In this document: one piece after another, positions 18,893-28,830 of the stretch
Layout: every line of letters starts with the position of its first letter
Numbering within the stretch: position 1 is the stretch's first letter
From: Citricoccus sp. SGAir0253
Lineage (GTDB): Bacteria > Actinomycetota > Actinomycetes > Actinomycetales > Micrococcaceae
Assembly: GCF_005877055.1 (NCBI RefSeq)
Contig: NZ_CP039424.1
Location: forward strand, 1,984,001-2,048,000
DNA length: 64,000 nucleotides
Direction: 5' to 3'
Program-made: the position numbers and the translations under genes
Notes under the pieces: generated by a model
Told to the model about the DNA's origin: nothing
Databases searched by the model: none
What the model saw: only the letters and a program-made list of their open reading frames with translations

Positions 18893-20496
18893 CGCGCTCC
18901 CCCGTTCCCGCGGCGGCCCGCGGCGCCGCCGCCATCCGCGTCCCCTGCGTCCTCCGAGTCCTCGGAGTCCTCGGCGAAGATGTCCTCGAACTCCTCCTCG
19001 TCCTCGTCCAGACCGTCCCCGAGCTCGAGCCCGAGGTCCCGGAACACCTCCACGCCCGGGGCCACCGGCACCACCGACGGCGGGCCCTCCACGGCGGCGC
19101 CCGCGGCGGGGGCGCCGAGCAGGTCCCGGACCTCGGCGACGAGCGTGATGGACCCGGTGACGAGGACCCCGCCGCCGGTGCCGGCGCCGGCCCCCTCGGT
19201 GGCCTCGGCCCGGCCGACCGCCCACTCCAGGGCGTCCGGCACGGACTCGGTGGCGTGCACGTCCTCCTCGGGCCAGCCGGCGTCGAGCGCCAGCTGGGCG
19301 AGCTCCCCGGCGGGGATGGCCCGCGGCGAGGAGGACTGGGTCAGGCACAGGTCCTCCACGAGGTCGCCGAACTCGCGGTACAGCACGGTGAGCATCTCGA
19401 GGGCGTCCTTCTCGGCGAGCACCCCCACCACGAGAACGAGCCGCTCGAAGCCGAACGCCTCCTGCAGGGCCCGGGCGGAGACCCGCACGCCGTCCGGGTT
19501 GTGCGCGGCGTCCACCACGATCGTGGGGGCGGTGCGCACCACCTCGAGCCGGCCCGGGGCGGACGCCTCGGCCACGCCCTGCTGCAGCAGCGCGTGCTCG
19601 AGCTCCCGCTCGCCGCCGAAGAAGGCCTCCAGGGCGGCGATCGCCACCGCGAGGTTCTCGGCCTGGTGCTCGCCGTGCAGCGGCAGGGTCAGCTCCGGGT
19701 AGCGCCCGGCGATGCCCCGCACCGTGACCTGCTGGCCGCCCACGGCCACGGACCGCGACTCCACGCCGAAGTCCACGCCCTCGAAGCGGAACGGGACGCC
19801 GGCGGCGCGCGCCGCGTCCAGCAGGACCTGGGCCGCGTCGGGGTCCTGGGCGGCGGACACCAGGAAGCCGCCGGGCTTGATGATCCCGGCCTTCTCGGCG
19901 GCGATCTCGGCCTCGGTCTCCCCCAGCAGGTCGGTGTGGTCCAGCGAGATCGGCGTCACCACGGACACCGCCCCGTCGGCCACGTTGGTGGCGTCGGTGA
20001 TCCCGCCGAGGCCGACCTCGAGGACCACCACGTCCACCGGCTCGTCCGCGAACACCGCGAAGCCCAGGATGGTGACGCACTCGAAGTAGGTCAGCCGGTT
20101 CTGCCCGGCCGCGGTGAGCTCGGCGTCGACCACCTCGAGGACCGGCAGGATCTCGTTCCAGACCCGCACGAACGTCTCGTCCGGCACCGGCGCGCCGTCC
20201 AGGCTGATCCGCTCCGTCACGCTGGACAGGTGCGGCGAGGTGTACCGGCCGGTCCGCAGGCCGTAGGCGCGCAGCACCGACTCGATGATCCGCGCCGTGG
20301 AGGTCTTGCCGTTGGTGCCGGTCAGGTGGATCACCGGCGCGGCACGCTGCGGCTCGCCGAGCAGCTCCATGGCCCGCCACAGCGGGTCCATCCGCGGCTC
20401 CATCTTGTTCTCCGGCGCCCGGGCCAGCAGGTCCCGGTACACGGCCGCCACGGTGCGCGGGCCCTTGCCCGGCGCGGTGGGGTGCCCGGCGCTCAC
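18889..20496 (-). CDS. folC: Folylpolyglutamate/dihydrofolate synthase
   Basis: Adds glutamate to dihydropteroate and folates (ATP-dependent Mur-ligase fold). The 535-residue protein has the P-loop region [14 protein letters not shown], the omega loop [32 protein letters not shown] and the C-terminal VDAAHNPDG. The last 50 or so residues are an acidic extension ([20 protein letters not shown]) beyond the usual family end. The GTG at 20496 overlaps the ileS stop by 4 bp (GTGA) and the folC stop overlaps the DUF4233 start, so all three are translationally coupled. Placing folC behind ileS puts it under the T-box as well. Confidence 0.96.
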   Translation of the reverse strand: MSAGHPTAPGKGPRTVAAVYRDLLARAPENKMEPRMDPLWRAMELLGEPQRAAPVIHLTGTNGKTSTARIIESVLRAYGLRTGRYTSPHLSSVTERISLDGAPVPDETFVRVWNEILPVLEVVDAELTAAGQNRLTYFECVTILGFAVFADEPVDVVVLEVGLGGITDATNVADGAVSVVTPISLDHTDLLGETEAEIAAEKAGIIKPGGFLVSAAQDPDAAQVLLDAARAAGVPFRFEGVDFGVESRSVAVGGQQVTVRGIAGRYPELTLPLHGEHQAENLAVAIAALEAFFGGERELEHALLQQGVAEASAPGRLEVVRTAPTIVVDAAHNPDGVRVSARALQEAFGFERLVLVVGVLAEKDALEMLTVLYREFGDLVEDLCLTQSSSPRAIPAGELAQLALDAGWPEEDVHATESVPDALEWAVGRAEATEGAGAGTGGGVLVTGSITLVAEVRDLLGAPAAGAAVEGPPSVVPVAPGVEVFRDLGLELGDGLDEDEEEFEDIFAEDSEDSEDAGDADGGGAAGRRGNGGAR

Positions 20497-23400
20497 GCGG
20501 CACCCCCGTCCGCGGCACCCGCGGCGCCGGCCGGCTGGGGCGACGCGGCACCCTCGGCGCGGGCCACGGTCACCCGCACGGTGCGGGTGGCGTCGTCCGC
20601 GGGGTCCTTCCGCGGGTCCGGCGCCCCGGAGTCCTCCAGCACGAGCTCCACGGTCAGGGTCTCCCCCGCCACGAGCCCGCGGTGGGCCTCGACGGCGGCC
20701 ACGACGGCGGCCGGGCCGCTGACCACGGTGCGGACCCGGTCCGAGACGTCCAGGCCGGCGTCCTTGCGCGCGGCCTGGATCGCGCGGACCACGTCCCGGG
20801 CGGTGCCCTCGGCGGCCAGCTCGGCCGGGACGGCGGTGTCCAGGACGAGGAACCCGCCGGGCACGACGGTGACGGCGCGCTCGGCGGCCGCGCCGTCGTC
20901 GGCCTCGGCGGCGCCGTCCGCCCCGGCCGGCGGGCCCACGGTCGTCTCGAGGGAGTACTCCCCCTCGACCAGGGCGATGCCCCCGGCCACCACGGTGCCG
21001 TCCTCGGCCTGGGACCAGTCGCCGGCCTTGGCGGCCTTGATGACGGCCTGGACCTGCTTGCCCAGCCGCGGGCCGGCGGCCCGCGCGTTGACGGCGAGGG
21101 ACTGGCTGATGCCGAAGTCCGCGGCGGACACCGCGGCGGCGTCCTGCAGGTCCACGGACTTCAGGTTCAGCTCGTCCCGGATGATGTCCGCGTACGCTCC
21201 GGCCAGCCCCGCGGCGTCCGGCACCACCACGGTCATGGACCGCAGCGGCAGGCGCACCCGCCGCTTGGCGCCCTTGCGCAGGGAGGACCCGGCCGAGGCG
21301 ATGCGCCGCACCGCCTCCATCCGCTCCACGAGCTGCTCGGCCTCGGCCTCGGAGGCGAAGCCGGACAGGAACGGGGCGGCGTCCGGGTAGTCGGTCAGGT
21401 GCACGGAGCGGCCCCCCGTCAGCCCACGCCAGATCTCCTCGGCGATGAGCGGCATGAGCGGCGCGGCGGCGCGGCAGAACGCCTCCAGGCACGTGTACAG
21501 CACGTCCAGGGCCTGGGTGTCCTCGTCGAAGAACCGCTGGCGGGACCGGCGGACGTACCAGTTGGTCATGGTGTCCATGTAGGTGCGCAGCGCGTCCGTT
21601 GCGTCGGAGACCTCGTAGGCGTCCAGCGCGGCCTTGACCTCGCGGACCATCCGGGCGGTGGCCGCCAGGGCGTACTGGTCCAGCGGGTCCGTGGAGGAGT
21701 ACCGGGCCCGGGCGCGGTAGCCCTCCGGGCGGGCGCCGCCGTCCGTGGCCGAGTTCGCGTAGAGGCTGAAGAAGTGCCACACGTTCCAGGCCGGCAGCAG
21801 CACCTGGCGGGCGCCCTCCCGGATGCCCTCCTCGGTCACCACGAGGTTGCCGCCGCGCAGGATCGGGGAGGCCATGAGGAACCAGCGCATGGCGTCCGAG
21901 CCGTCCCGGTCCAGGACCTCGGAGACGTCCGGGTAGTTCTTCAGGGACTTGGACATCTTCTGCCCGTCCGAGCCCAGCACGATCCCGTGGCTGATGACGT
22001 TGGAGAAGGCCGGGCGGTCGAACAGGGCGGTGGCCAGCACGTGCATGGTGTAGAACCAGCCGCGGGTCTGGCCGATGTACTCGACGATGAAGTCCGCGGG
22101 GTTGTGGGTCTCGAACCAGTCCTTCGCCTCGAAGGGGTAGTGCACCTGGGCGTACGGCATGGACCCGGAGTCGAACCACACGTCCAGCACGTCCTCCACG
22201 CGGCGCATCACGGCGCCGGCGGCCGCGGCCTCCGGGTCCGGGTGCGGGCGGACGAGGTCGTCGATCCACGGGCGGTGCAGGTCCACCTCGCCCGCGGCGT
22301 TGCGCGGCAGCCGGCCGAAGGCCTCCTCGAGCTCGGCGAGCGAGCCGTAGACCTCCTGGCGCGGGAAGTCGGGGTGGTCGGACTCCCACACGGGGATGGG
22401 CGAGCCCCAGTACCGGTTGCGGGAGATCGACCAGTCGCGGGCGTTCTCCAGCCACTTGCCGAACTGGCCGTCCTTGACGTTGTCCGGGATCCAGTTGATC
22501 TGCTGGTTCAGCTCCACCATCCGGTCCTTGAACGCGGTCACGGAGACGTACCAGCTCGTGATGGCCCGGTAGACCAGCGGGGTGCGGCAGCGCCAGCAGT
22601 GCGGGTAGGAGTGCTCGTAGGAGGCCTCCCGCACCAGCTTCCCGGCCGCGCGCAGGGCGCGGATGATGGTCCGGTTGGCCTCGAAGGCCTGCACGCCGGC
22701 GATGTCCTTGAGCACCCCGCCGCCGCGGCCCTCGTCGCCGAACAGCGGCAGGAACCGCGCGCCGGAGTCCACGGAGAGGATCACCGGGATCCCGTTCGCC
22801 TCGCAGACCCGCTGGTCGTCCTCGCCGTAGGCCGGGGCCTGGTGGACCACGCCGGTGCCGTCGTCGGTGCTGACGTAGTCGTCCACGAGCAGGCGCCACG
22901 CGCGGGCGGTGCCGTACGCCTCCTCGTCGGTGAAGTAGGTGAACAGCGGTTCGTAGGACAGCCCGGCCAGGCGGGCGCCGGGGAAGGTGGCCTCGACGGC
23001 CCCGGCGAGGGCGCCGGCGTCGGGGTAGCCCAGTTCCTTGGCGTGCGGGGCGAGCAGGTCCTGGGCGAGCAGGTAGCGGTGCCCGGCGACGTCCTCGGCC
23101 GCGTCCGGGCCGGCCGGCACCACCGCGTAGGTGATCTCGGGGCCGACGGCGAGCGCCTCGTTGGTCGGCAGGGTCCACGGCGTGGTGGTCCAGGCCAGCA
23201 CGCGCACGCCGGTGAGCTCGGCGGCCAGCGCGGCGTCCGCGCCGCCGGCGGGCACGAGCTCCGGGTCCGCGGGCAGTCCGGTGATCGGGAAGGCGACGGT
23301 GACCGAGGGGTCCTGCCGGGACTTGTAGACGTCCTCGTCCATGCGCAGCTCGTGGTTGGACAGCGGGGTCTCGTCCTTCCAGCAGTACGGCAGGACGCGG

Positions 23401-23981
23401 AATCCGCGGTAGGTGAGGCCCTTCTCGTGCAGCGTCTTGAACGCCCACAGCACGGACTCCATGAACTCGGGGTTCAGGGTCTTGTAGTCGTTCTCGAAGT
23501 CGACCCACCGGGCCTGGCGGTTGACGTAGTCCTTCCACTCCTCCGTGTACTTCAGCACGGAGGCGCGGCAGGCGTCGTTGAACCTGTCGATGCCCATCGT
23601 CTCGATGTGCGCCTTGTCCGTCATGCCGAGCTGCTTCATCGCCTCCAGCTCGGCCGGCAGGCCGTGGGTGTCCCAGCCGAAGCGGCGCTCCACGCGCCGG
23701 CCCTGCTGGGTCTGGTAGCGGGCCACGAGGTCCTTGACGTAGCCGGTGAGCAGGTGGCCGTAGTGCGGCAGGCCGTTGGCGAAGGGAGGGCCGTCGTAGA
23801 AGACGAACTCGTTGCCGGTGCCGTCCTCGTGCTGGGCCGGGCGGTTGTCCACGGACGCCTGGAAGGTGCCGTCCTCGTCCCAGTACCGGAGGATGCGCTC
23901 CTCGATCTCGGGGAAGCGCGGCGAGGCCGGGGTCCCGTCCGGGGTCTCCGCGGCGGGGGCTGAACTGGCGAGGGGGTACAC
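20493..23981 (-). CDS. ileS: Isoleucyl-tRNA synthetase (long, eukaryote-like type)
   Basis: Class I synthetase charging tRNA-Ile, with an editing domain that removes valine. At 1162 residues it is of the longer type found in actinobacteria and eukaryotes. The HIGH-type motif is GLPHYGHLL (about residue 72), preceded by FYDGPPFAN; the KMSKS motif is [10 protein letters not shown]. The CP1 editing domain includes [12 protein letters not shown] and the [17 protein letters not shown] region. The C-terminal part (ARAEG, LVLED) is the type-specific extension. The GTG at 23981 (MYPLASS) has AAAGGA 11 nt upstream. Expression is expected to be controlled by the T-box leader directly upstream. Confidence 0.97.
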   Translation of the reverse strand: MYPLASSAPAAETPDGTPASPRFPEIEERILRYWDEDGTFQASVDNRPAQHEDGTGNEFVFYDGPPFANGLPHYGHLLTGYVKDLVARYQTQQGRRVERRFGWDTHGLPAELEAMKQLGMTDKAHIETMGIDRFNDACRASVLKYTEEWKDYVNRQARWVDFENDYKTLNPEFMESVLWAFKTLHEKGLTYRGFRVLPYCWKDETPLSNHELRMDEDVYKSRQDPSVTVAFPITGLPADPELVPAGGADAALAAELTGVRVLAWTTTPWTLPTNEALAVGPEITYAVVPAGPDAAEDVAGHRYLLAQDLLAPHAKELGYPDAGALAGAVEATFPGARLAGLSYEPLFTYFTDEEAYGTARAWRLLVDDYVSTDDGTGVVHQAPAYGEDDQRVCEANGIPVILSVDSGARFLPLFGDEGRGGGVLKDIAGVQAFEANRTIIRALRAAGKLVREASYEHSYPHCWRCRTPLVYRAITSWYVSVTAFKDRMVELNQQINWIPDNVKDGQFGKWLENARDWSISRNRYWGSPIPVWESDHPDFPRQEVYGSLAELEEAFGRLPRNAAGEVDLHRPWIDDLVRPHPDPEAAAAGAVMRRVEDVLDVWFDSGSMPYAQVHYPFEAKDWFETHNPADFIVEYIGQTRGWFYTMHVLATALFDRPAFSNVISHGIVLGSDGQKMSKSLKNYPDVSEVLDRDGSDAMRWFLMASPILRGGNLVVTEEGIREGARQVLLPAWNVWHFFSLYANSATDGGARPEGYRARARYSSTDPLDQYALAATARMVREVKAALDAYEVSDATDALRTYMDTMTNWYVRRSRQRFFDEDTQALDVLYTCLEAFCRAAAPLMPLIAEEIWRGLTGGRSVHLTDYPDAAPFLSGFASEAEAEQLVERMEAVRRIASAGSSLRKGAKRRVRLPLRSMTVVVPDAAGLAGAYADIIRDELNLKSVDLQDAAAVSAADFGISQSLAVNARAAGPRLGKQVQAVIKAAKAGDWSQAEDGTVVAGGIALVEGEYSLETTVGPPAGADGAAEADDGAAAERAVTVVPGGFLVLDTAVPAELAAEGTARDVVRAIQAARKDAGLDVSDRVRTVVSGPAAVVAAVEAHRGLVAGETLTVELVLEDSGAPDPRKDPADDATRTVRVTVARAEGAASPQPAGAAGAADGGAA

Positions 23982-24010
23982 GGTGGGGACCGTCCTTTAC
24001 GTCCTGGCGT

Positions 24011-24285
24011 CGTCCTTGCGGGCATCGACTGGGCTGCGGGCTGCTGTCTGCAAGGACGCCGGACCCCGCCCCGGTGCTCCCGGGGTCGACGGCGGCGCGG
24101 TACCACCCTGCTTGCCGTCCCCCTCCGGCGGGGTCCCGGCCGGCGCGCCGGTGGGACCTCCCGGGCGGCGGACGACCGCTCGAGACCGCTGTGACGGGCG
24201 TACCCGTCCGGTTCTACTGGGGCCGGGGCGCCGGGGGCGCGGGCCTGTTCTTCCGGAAGCTCGCCGGTGATGGCCGGGTCGGTGC
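24011..24285 (-). promoter_or_regulatory. T-box riboswitch of ileS (translational, short Stem I type)
   Basis: On the minus strand, 24109-24096 reads AGGGTGGTACCGCG, the T-box consensus whose bulge pairs with the uncharged tRNA acceptor end. Upstream of it is a short Stem I region containing CCATCACC, with ATC (24271-24269) as the probable isoleucine specifier, then GCTTCCGGAAGAAC and AGTAGAACCGGACGGGT, which resemble actinobacterial ileS leaders as I remember them. Downstream, GTCCTTGC (24057-24050) can pair either with GCAAGGAC (24019-24012) or with the ileS ribosome site AAAGGAC (23998-23992). This fits control of translation start rather than termination. Uncharged tRNA-Ile should raise ileS-folC-DUF4233 expression. 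Confidence 0.92.
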
Positions 24286-24431
24286 TTTGGGGGTGATTCT
24301 ACGCCACGGCCCGGCCCCGCGCAGTCCCGGCACCCGCCCCCGGCCGGCGGCGGAGTGCGGCGCCGGCGTGGGCGCGGCCGGGGCCCGGGCGTGGTGCGGC
24401 CGGAGTGTGGACGGGGGTACTGCCGGGGCTC

Positions 24432-25235
24432 CTAGCGGCCGGCGCGGATGACCTTGTGCTGCGCGGCCTGGGCCACCGGGCGCAGCACCACCTGGTCGAG
24501 GTTGACGTGGTGCGGCAGGCCGACGGCGTAGGCGCACACGTCCGCCACGTCCTCCGCGGTGAGCGGCTCCTCCACGCCGGCGTAGACGCGGTCCGCCGCG
24601 GCCTGGTCCCCGCGCAGGCGGTTGCGGGTGAACTCCTCGGTGTGCACCATCCCGGGCAGCACCTCCACCACGCGCACGCCGTGCTCCGCCTCCTCCAGGC
24701 GCAGCGCGCCGACGAGGCCGTGCTGGCCCATCTTCGCCGCGTTGTACCCGGCCCCGCCCTCGTAGCTGGCCAGCGCCGCCGTGGACGTCAGCACGAGCAC
24801 GGTGCCCCGGCCGGTGGCCCGCACCATCGGCAGGAACGCCTGCAGGGTGGTGAGCGTGCCCTGGACGTTGACGCGGTACATCCACTCCCAGTCGCCCAGG
24901 CGGCCCTCGGCCACGCGGTCGGTGCCCAGGGCGCCGCCCGCGATGCACAGCACGGTGTCCGCTCCCCCCAGTTCGGCGACCCGGTCGCGGACCGCGGCCA
25001 CCTGGGCCGCGTCGGTGACGTCGGCCGGGAGCGGCACGATCCGCCCGGTGCCGGCGGGCACCGCGGCGGCGAGGGACTCCAGCCGCTCGGCGCGGCGCGC
25101 CACGGCGAAGACGGTCCAGCCGTCCGCCGCGAGCCGGGCGGCGGTGGCCCGGCCGATGCCGGAGGACGCGCCGGTCACGACGGCGGCGCGGGACGGGGTG
25201 CGGTCGGGCTGGGGCGTGGTCCGGGTCTCGGTCAT
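24432..25235 (-). CDS. Short-chain dehydrogenase/reductase
   Basis: Classical SDR of 267 residues, an NAD(P)-dependent oxidoreductase with unknown substrate. The cofactor loop is VTGASSGIGRATA (about residue 22), with VARRAERLE after beta 2, which favours NADP(H). The middle has ADVTD and a CIAGGALG in place of NNAG. The catalytic residues are the Ser in LVLTSTAALAS and Tyr/Lys in GYNAAKMG. The closest general resemblance is to the YdfG/serine-dehydrogenase-like group. ATG 25235 is chosen as the only start before the SDR core. It is divergent from valS across a 44-bp palindrome and has no obvious operon partner. Confidence 0.92.
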   Translation of the reverse strand: MTETRTTPQPDRTPSRAAVVTGASSGIGRATAARLAADGWTVFAVARRAERLESLAAAVPAGTGRIVPLPADVTDAAQVAAVRDRVAELGGADTVLCIAGGALGTDRVAEGRLGDWEWMYRVNVQGTLTTLQAFLPMVRATGRGTVLVLTSTAALASYEGGAGYNAAKMGQHGLVGALRLEEAEHGVRVVEVLPGMVHTEEFTRNRLRGDQAAADRVYAGVEEPLTAEDVADVCAYAVGLPHHVNLDQVVLRPVAQAAQHKVIRAGR

Positions 25236-25302
25236 GGCCCCACTGTAGGACGCGTCCGGGGCCGCCGCGCAGGGTGCGGGTGGCCGCCCGCTCCCCTCAC
25301 CC

Positions 25303-25346
25303 GACTTTGCGGGCAGGACCCACCGGTGGGTCCTGCCCGCAAAGTC
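25303..25346. repeat. 44-bp perfect palindrome upstream of valS
   Basis: From GACTTTGCGGGCAGGACCCA through a CCGG centre to its exact reverse complement, 44 bp without a mismatch. Outside a few unpaired C bases, the flanks CCCCTCACCC and GGGTGGGGGG extend the stem with one mismatch. It lies in the gap between the divergent SDR and valS genes, where no transcript should need to end. It may be a dispersed repeat, an operator for a dimer, or a structural element. Confidence 0.85.
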
Positions 25347-25387
25347 CCCGGGTGGGGGGCGGTGCGGGAGGGGGGTGGTCGACATGG

Positions 25388-25393
25388 GACAAT
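25388..25393 (+). promoter_or_regulatory. -10 element of valS, probably leaderless
   Basis: GACAAT, then 7 nt, then the ATG at 25401. The identical hexamer and spacing occur before the hypothetical gene that starts at 51219. There is no T-box upstream of valS. Confidence 0.4.
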
Positions 25394-25400
25394 CGAGGGC

Positions 25401-28070
25401 ATGGCTGAACAGATCCCGGGCACAGACACGCCCGCCTCCCCGACCCCCGCCGTCACCGTCCCGGACAGGCCCGCCCTCGAGGGCCTGGAGGACAAGCTCT
25501 CCGCCCGCTGGCGCGAGCAGGGCACCTACGCCTTCGACGAGGACACGGTCCGCGGCGAGGTCTACTCGATCGACACCCCGCCGCCCACCGCGTCCGGGTC
25601 GCTGCACGTGGGGCACATGTTCTCCTACACCCAGACCGACGTGCTGGCCCGCTACCAGCGGATGACCGGCAAGAACGTGTTCTACCCCATGGGCTGGGAC
25701 GACAACGGCCTGCCCACCGAGCGGCGCGTGCAGAACTTCTACGGCGTGCGCTGCGATCCCACGAAGCCGTACGTCGAGGGCTACCGCCCGCCGGAGAAGC
25801 CGGCGAAGAACCAGCGGGACTGGGACGTGGTGTCCCGGCGCAACTTCATCGAGCTGTGCGAGGAGCTCGCCGTCCAGGACGAGAAGGTCTTCGAGGACCT
25901 GTTCACCCGGCTCGGGCTCTCCGTGGACTGGTCGCTGACCTACCGCACGATCGACGACACCTCCCGCGCCGTCTCCCAGCGCGCCTTCCTGCAGAACCTG
26001 GCCGACGGCGACGCCTACCTCGCCGAGGCCCCGACGCTGTGGGACGTGACCTTCCGCACCGCCGTGGCCCAGGCCGAGCTCGAGGACCGCGAGGTCCCCG
26101 GCGCCTACCACCGCTACCCGTTCACCACCGCCTCCGGCGAGCAGGTGTTCATCGAGACCACCCGTCCCGAGCTGCTGCCGGCCTGCTCGGCCCTCGTGGC
26201 CCATCCCGACGACGAGCGGTACCAGCCGCTGTTCGGCACCTTCGTGACCTCCCCCCTCTTCGAGGTCCCGGTGGAGGTCAGGGCCCACCCGTTGGCCCAG
26301 CCGGACAAGGGCTCCGGCATCGCCATGGTCTGCACCTTCGGCGACCTGACCGACGTCACGTGGTGGCGTGAGCTGGACCTGCCGACCCGCACCGTGGTGG
26401 GCCGCGACGGCCGGTTCCACGCCGAGACCCCGGAGTGGATCACCACCGAGGCCGGGCGCGAGCAGTACGCGAGGCTGGCCGGCAAGACCGTGTTCTCCGC
26501 CAAGGAGACCGTGGTGGCCGCCCTCACCGAGGCCGGGCTCCTGGACGGCGAGCCGAAGACGATCATGCACGCCGTGAACTTCTACGAGAAGGGGGACAAG
26601 CCCCTCGAGGTCATCTCCTCCCGCCAGTGGTACATCCGCAACGGCGGCCGGGACGAGCACCGCCGCGAGCAGCTGCTCGCCCGCGGCCGGAAGGTCGCCT
26701 GGCATCCGGAGCACATGCGCCACCGCTACGAGAACTGGGTGGAGGGGCTCAACGGCGACTGGCTCGTCTCCCGCCAGCGCTTCTTCGGCGTGCCGATCCC
26801 CGTCTGGTACCCGCTGGACGAGGACGGCGAGCCGGACTACGAGCACCCGGTGCTGCCCGCCCACGACCAGCTGCCCGTGGACCCGGCGGCGGAGCCCGCA
26901 CCGGGCTACGAGGAGTCCCAGCGGGACGTGCCCGGGGGGTTCACCGGCGACCCGGACGTGCTCGACACGTGGGCCACGTCCTCGCTGACCCCGCAGATCG
27001 TGGGCCGGTGGAGCCGTGACGAGGAGTTCTTCGGCAAGGTCTTCCCCTTCGACCTGCGCCCGCAGGGCCACGACATCATCCGGACCTGGCTGTTCTCCAC
27101 GGTCGTCCGCGCGGACGCGCTCAACGACTCGGTGCCGTGGACGGACACCGCCCTGTCCGGCTGGATCCTGGACCCGGACCGGAAGAAGATGTCCAAGTCC
27201 AAGGGCAACGTGGTGGTCCCCACCGACGTGCTGGACGAATACGGCTCGGACGCCGTGCGCTACTGGGCGGCCTCGGCCAAGCTCGGCGCGGACACCGCCT
27301 ACGAGGTGGCGCAGATGAAGATCGGCCGCCGCCTGGCCATCAAGCTGCTCAATGCCTCGAAGTTCGCGCTGAACCTCGGCGCCACCCAGCAGGACGTGGT
27401 GACCGACGCCGCCTCGGCCGCCGTCATCACCAATCCGCTGGACCGCTCGCTCATGGTCCGCCTGAACGACACGGTGGCCCAGTCCACCCGGGCGTTCGAG
27501 GCCTACGACTACGCCCGCGCGCTGAACCTGACCGAGTCCTTCTTCTGGCAGTTCACCGACGACTACGTGGAGCTCATCAAGGACCGCGCCTACGGCGGCC
27601 ACGGCGAGGCCGAGCAGGCCTCGGTGCGCGCCACCCTGGCCACCACGCTCGACGCCCTGCTGCGGCTGCTGGCCCCGTTCCAGCCCTTCGCCACGGACGA
27701 GGTCTGGGGCTGGTGGCGCTCCGGCTCCGTGCACCGCGCCCCGTGGCCGGGCCTGGCCGAGGAGGTCGCCGGGATCGAGGCGGCCGCGGACGGCGCCACC
27801 GCGGACGTGCTGGCCACGGTCGCCCTGGCCCTCGGCGGGATCCGCAAGGCCAAGTCCGAGGCCAAGGTGAAGCAGCGCACCGAGGTGCTCTCCGCCGTCG
27901 TGACCGCCCCGGAGAACCGCCTGGGCGCCCTGCGCGGCGGCCTCGCCGACCTCAAGGCCGCCGGCAACGTCCGGGACCTCGTCCTCGAGGCGGGCACCCC
28001 GGCGTCGGACGCGGAGGTCACCGTCTCCGCGGTCGAGCTGGCCGTCCCCGAGGAGTCCCCGACCGCCTGA
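25401..28070 (+). CDS. valS: Valyl-tRNA synthetase
   Basis: Class I synthetase charging tRNA-Val, with a CP1 domain that edits threonine. At 889 residues it is full length for the actinobacterial type. The HIGH-type motif is GSLHVGHMFSYTQ (about residue 70), followed by MGWDDNGLPTERRVQ; the editing domain begins at FIETTRPELLPACSALVAHP; the KMSKS motif is RKKMSKSKGNVV; the anticodon-binding domain follows. The ATG at 25401 lies 7 nt from a -10 element. In mycobacteria valS sits next to folC; here ileS and an SDR gene lie between them and valS is inverted. Confidence 0.97.
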   Translation: MAEQIPGTDTPASPTPAVTVPDRPALEGLEDKLSARWREQGTYAFDEDTVRGEVYSIDTPPPTASGSLHVGHMFSYTQTDVLARYQRMTGKNVFYPMGWDDNGLPTERRVQNFYGVRCDPTKPYVEGYRPPEKPAKNQRDWDVVSRRNFIELCEELAVQDEKVFEDLFTRLGLSVDWSLTYRTIDDTSRAVSQRAFLQNLADGDAYLAEAPTLWDVTFRTAVAQAELEDREVPGAYHRYPFTTASGEQVFIETTRPELLPACSALVAHPDDERYQPLFGTFVTSPLFEVPVEVRAHPLAQPDKGSGIAMVCTFGDLTDVTWWRELDLPTRTVVGRDGRFHAETPEWITTEAGREQYARLAGKTVFSAKETVVAALTEAGLLDGEPKTIMHAVNFYEKGDKPLEVISSRQWYIRNGGRDEHRREQLLARGRKVAWHPEHMRHRYENWVEGLNGDWLVSRQRFFGVPIPVWYPLDEDGEPDYEHPVLPAHDQLPVDPAAEPAPGYEESQRDVPGGFTGDPDVLDTWATSSLTPQIVGRWSRDEEFFGKVFPFDLRPQGHDIIRTWLFSTVVRADALNDSVPWTDTALSGWILDPDRKKMSKSKGNVVVPTDVLDEYGSDAVRYWAASAKLGADTAYEVAQMKIGRRLAIKLLNASKFALNLGATQQDVVTDAASAAVITNPLDRSLMVRLNDTVAQSTRAFEAYDYARALNLTESFFWQFTDDYVELIKDRAYGGHGEAEQASVRATLATTLDALLRLLAPFQPFATDEVWGWWRSGSVHRAPWPGLAEEVAGIEAAADGATADVLATVALALGGIRKAKSEAKVKQRTEVLSAVVTAPENRLGALRGGLADLKAAGNVRDLVLEAGTPASDAEVTVSAVELAVPEESPTA

Positions 28071-28086
28071 GGGTCCCCCGCGGACA

Positions 28087-28128
28087 GCACGACGCCCCCG
28101 GAACCGCGAGGTTCCGGGGGCGTCGTGC
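28087..28128. terminator. Terminator between valS and the DsbA-like gene
   Basis: 19-bp perfect arms GCACGACGCCCCCGGAACC/GGTTCCGGGGGCGTCGTGC closed by a GCGA tetraloop (GNRA type). It is between convergent genes, so it serves both. Confidence 0.85.
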
Positions 28129-28174
28129 CGTGGTCCGGGCGTGCCGGCCCGCGCCGCGGCGTCGGCCGAGGGCC

Positions 28175-28798
28175 TCAGTCGAACTCGGGGCTCGTGGTCC
28201 GGGAGCGCTTGAGCTCGTAGAAGTACGGGAAGTCGGCCATCGCCACGGCGCCGTCGAAGATGCGGCCGGCGTCCTCCCCGCGCGGGATGCGGGTCATGAC
28301 CGGGCCGAAGAACGCGGTGCCCCCGAAGGCCACGACGGGGGTGCCGACGTCATCGCCCACCTTGTCGATGCCCTCCTGGTGGGAGGCGCGCATCCTCTCG
28401 TCCAGGGCATCGGTCCGTGCGGCCTCGAGGATCCCCGGCTCGAGGTCCAGCTCGGCCAGCGCCTCGGCGATCACCGCCTCGAAGTCCTTGTTGCCCTGGT
28501 CGTGGATGCGGGTGCCCACGGCGGTGTAGTACCGGCCGAGCACCTCGTCGCCGTGGCGGTCCCAGACCTGGGTCGCCGCGCGGGCGGGCAGCCACGCGCG
28601 GTCCATCGCCTTCCGGTAGCCGGGGTCCAGGTCACGGTCCTCGTTGAGCACGGACAGGGACATGACGTGCCAGTGCACCGTGACGGGGCGGACCTTCTCC
28701 ACCTCCAGCATCCACCGGGAGGTGATCCAGGCGAACGGGCAGGTGGAGTCGAACCAGAAGTCGACGGTCTGGACCTCGGCGGCGGGGGTCTGGGTCAC
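28175..28798 (-). CDS. DsbA-like mycothiol-dependent oxidoreductase (Rv2466c family)
   Basis: A thioredoxin-fold protein with an alpha-helical insertion, 207 residues, clearly of the M. tuberculosis Rv2466c type (mycothiol-dependent reductase that activates nitro-compounds there). Shared segments are [62 protein letters not shown] and the [13 protein letters not shown] end. The active site is CPFA, not CPWC, so the resolving cysteine is missing and turnover probably relies on mycothiol alone. The GTG at 28798 has AGGAGG upstream. It lies just downstream of clpX; in mycobacteria it neighbours rpiB and pepN. Confidence 0.9.
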   Translation of the reverse strand: MTQTPAAEVQTVDFWFDSTCPFAWITSRWMLEVEKVRPVTVHWHVMSLSVLNEDRDLDPGYRKAMDRAWLPARAATQVWDRHGDEVLGRYYTAVGTRIHDQGNKDFEAVIAEALAELDLEPGILEAARTDALDERMRASHQEGIDKVGDDVGTPVVAFGGTAFFGPVMTRIPRGEDAGRIFDGAVAMADFPYFYELKRSRTTSPEFD

Positions 28799-28830
28799 GG
28801 GGTGGTTCCTCCTGGGAGTCGGGTGCGGTG

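Noticed and set aside
20682-23963. A frame of more than 1000 codons opposite ileS
   Set aside because: The translation is compositionally biased (His, Val, Gly, Arg) and mirrors ileS codons; ileS has both synthetase motifs.
25303-25346. The 44-bp palindrome as a plain rho-independent terminator
   Set aside because: Neither SDR nor valS ends there, since they diverge from it; I kept it as an unexplained repeat instead.
25236-25400. A second T-box upstream of valS
   Set aside because: No AGGGTGG-type core is present on the plus strand, and the -10 is only 7 nt from the ATG, leaving no leader.
24432-27734. A long minus-strand frame that runs from the SDR gene through valS
   Set aside because: Only the part to 25235 is the SDR. 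The upstream part is antisense to valS without any motif, and starts before the palindrome.
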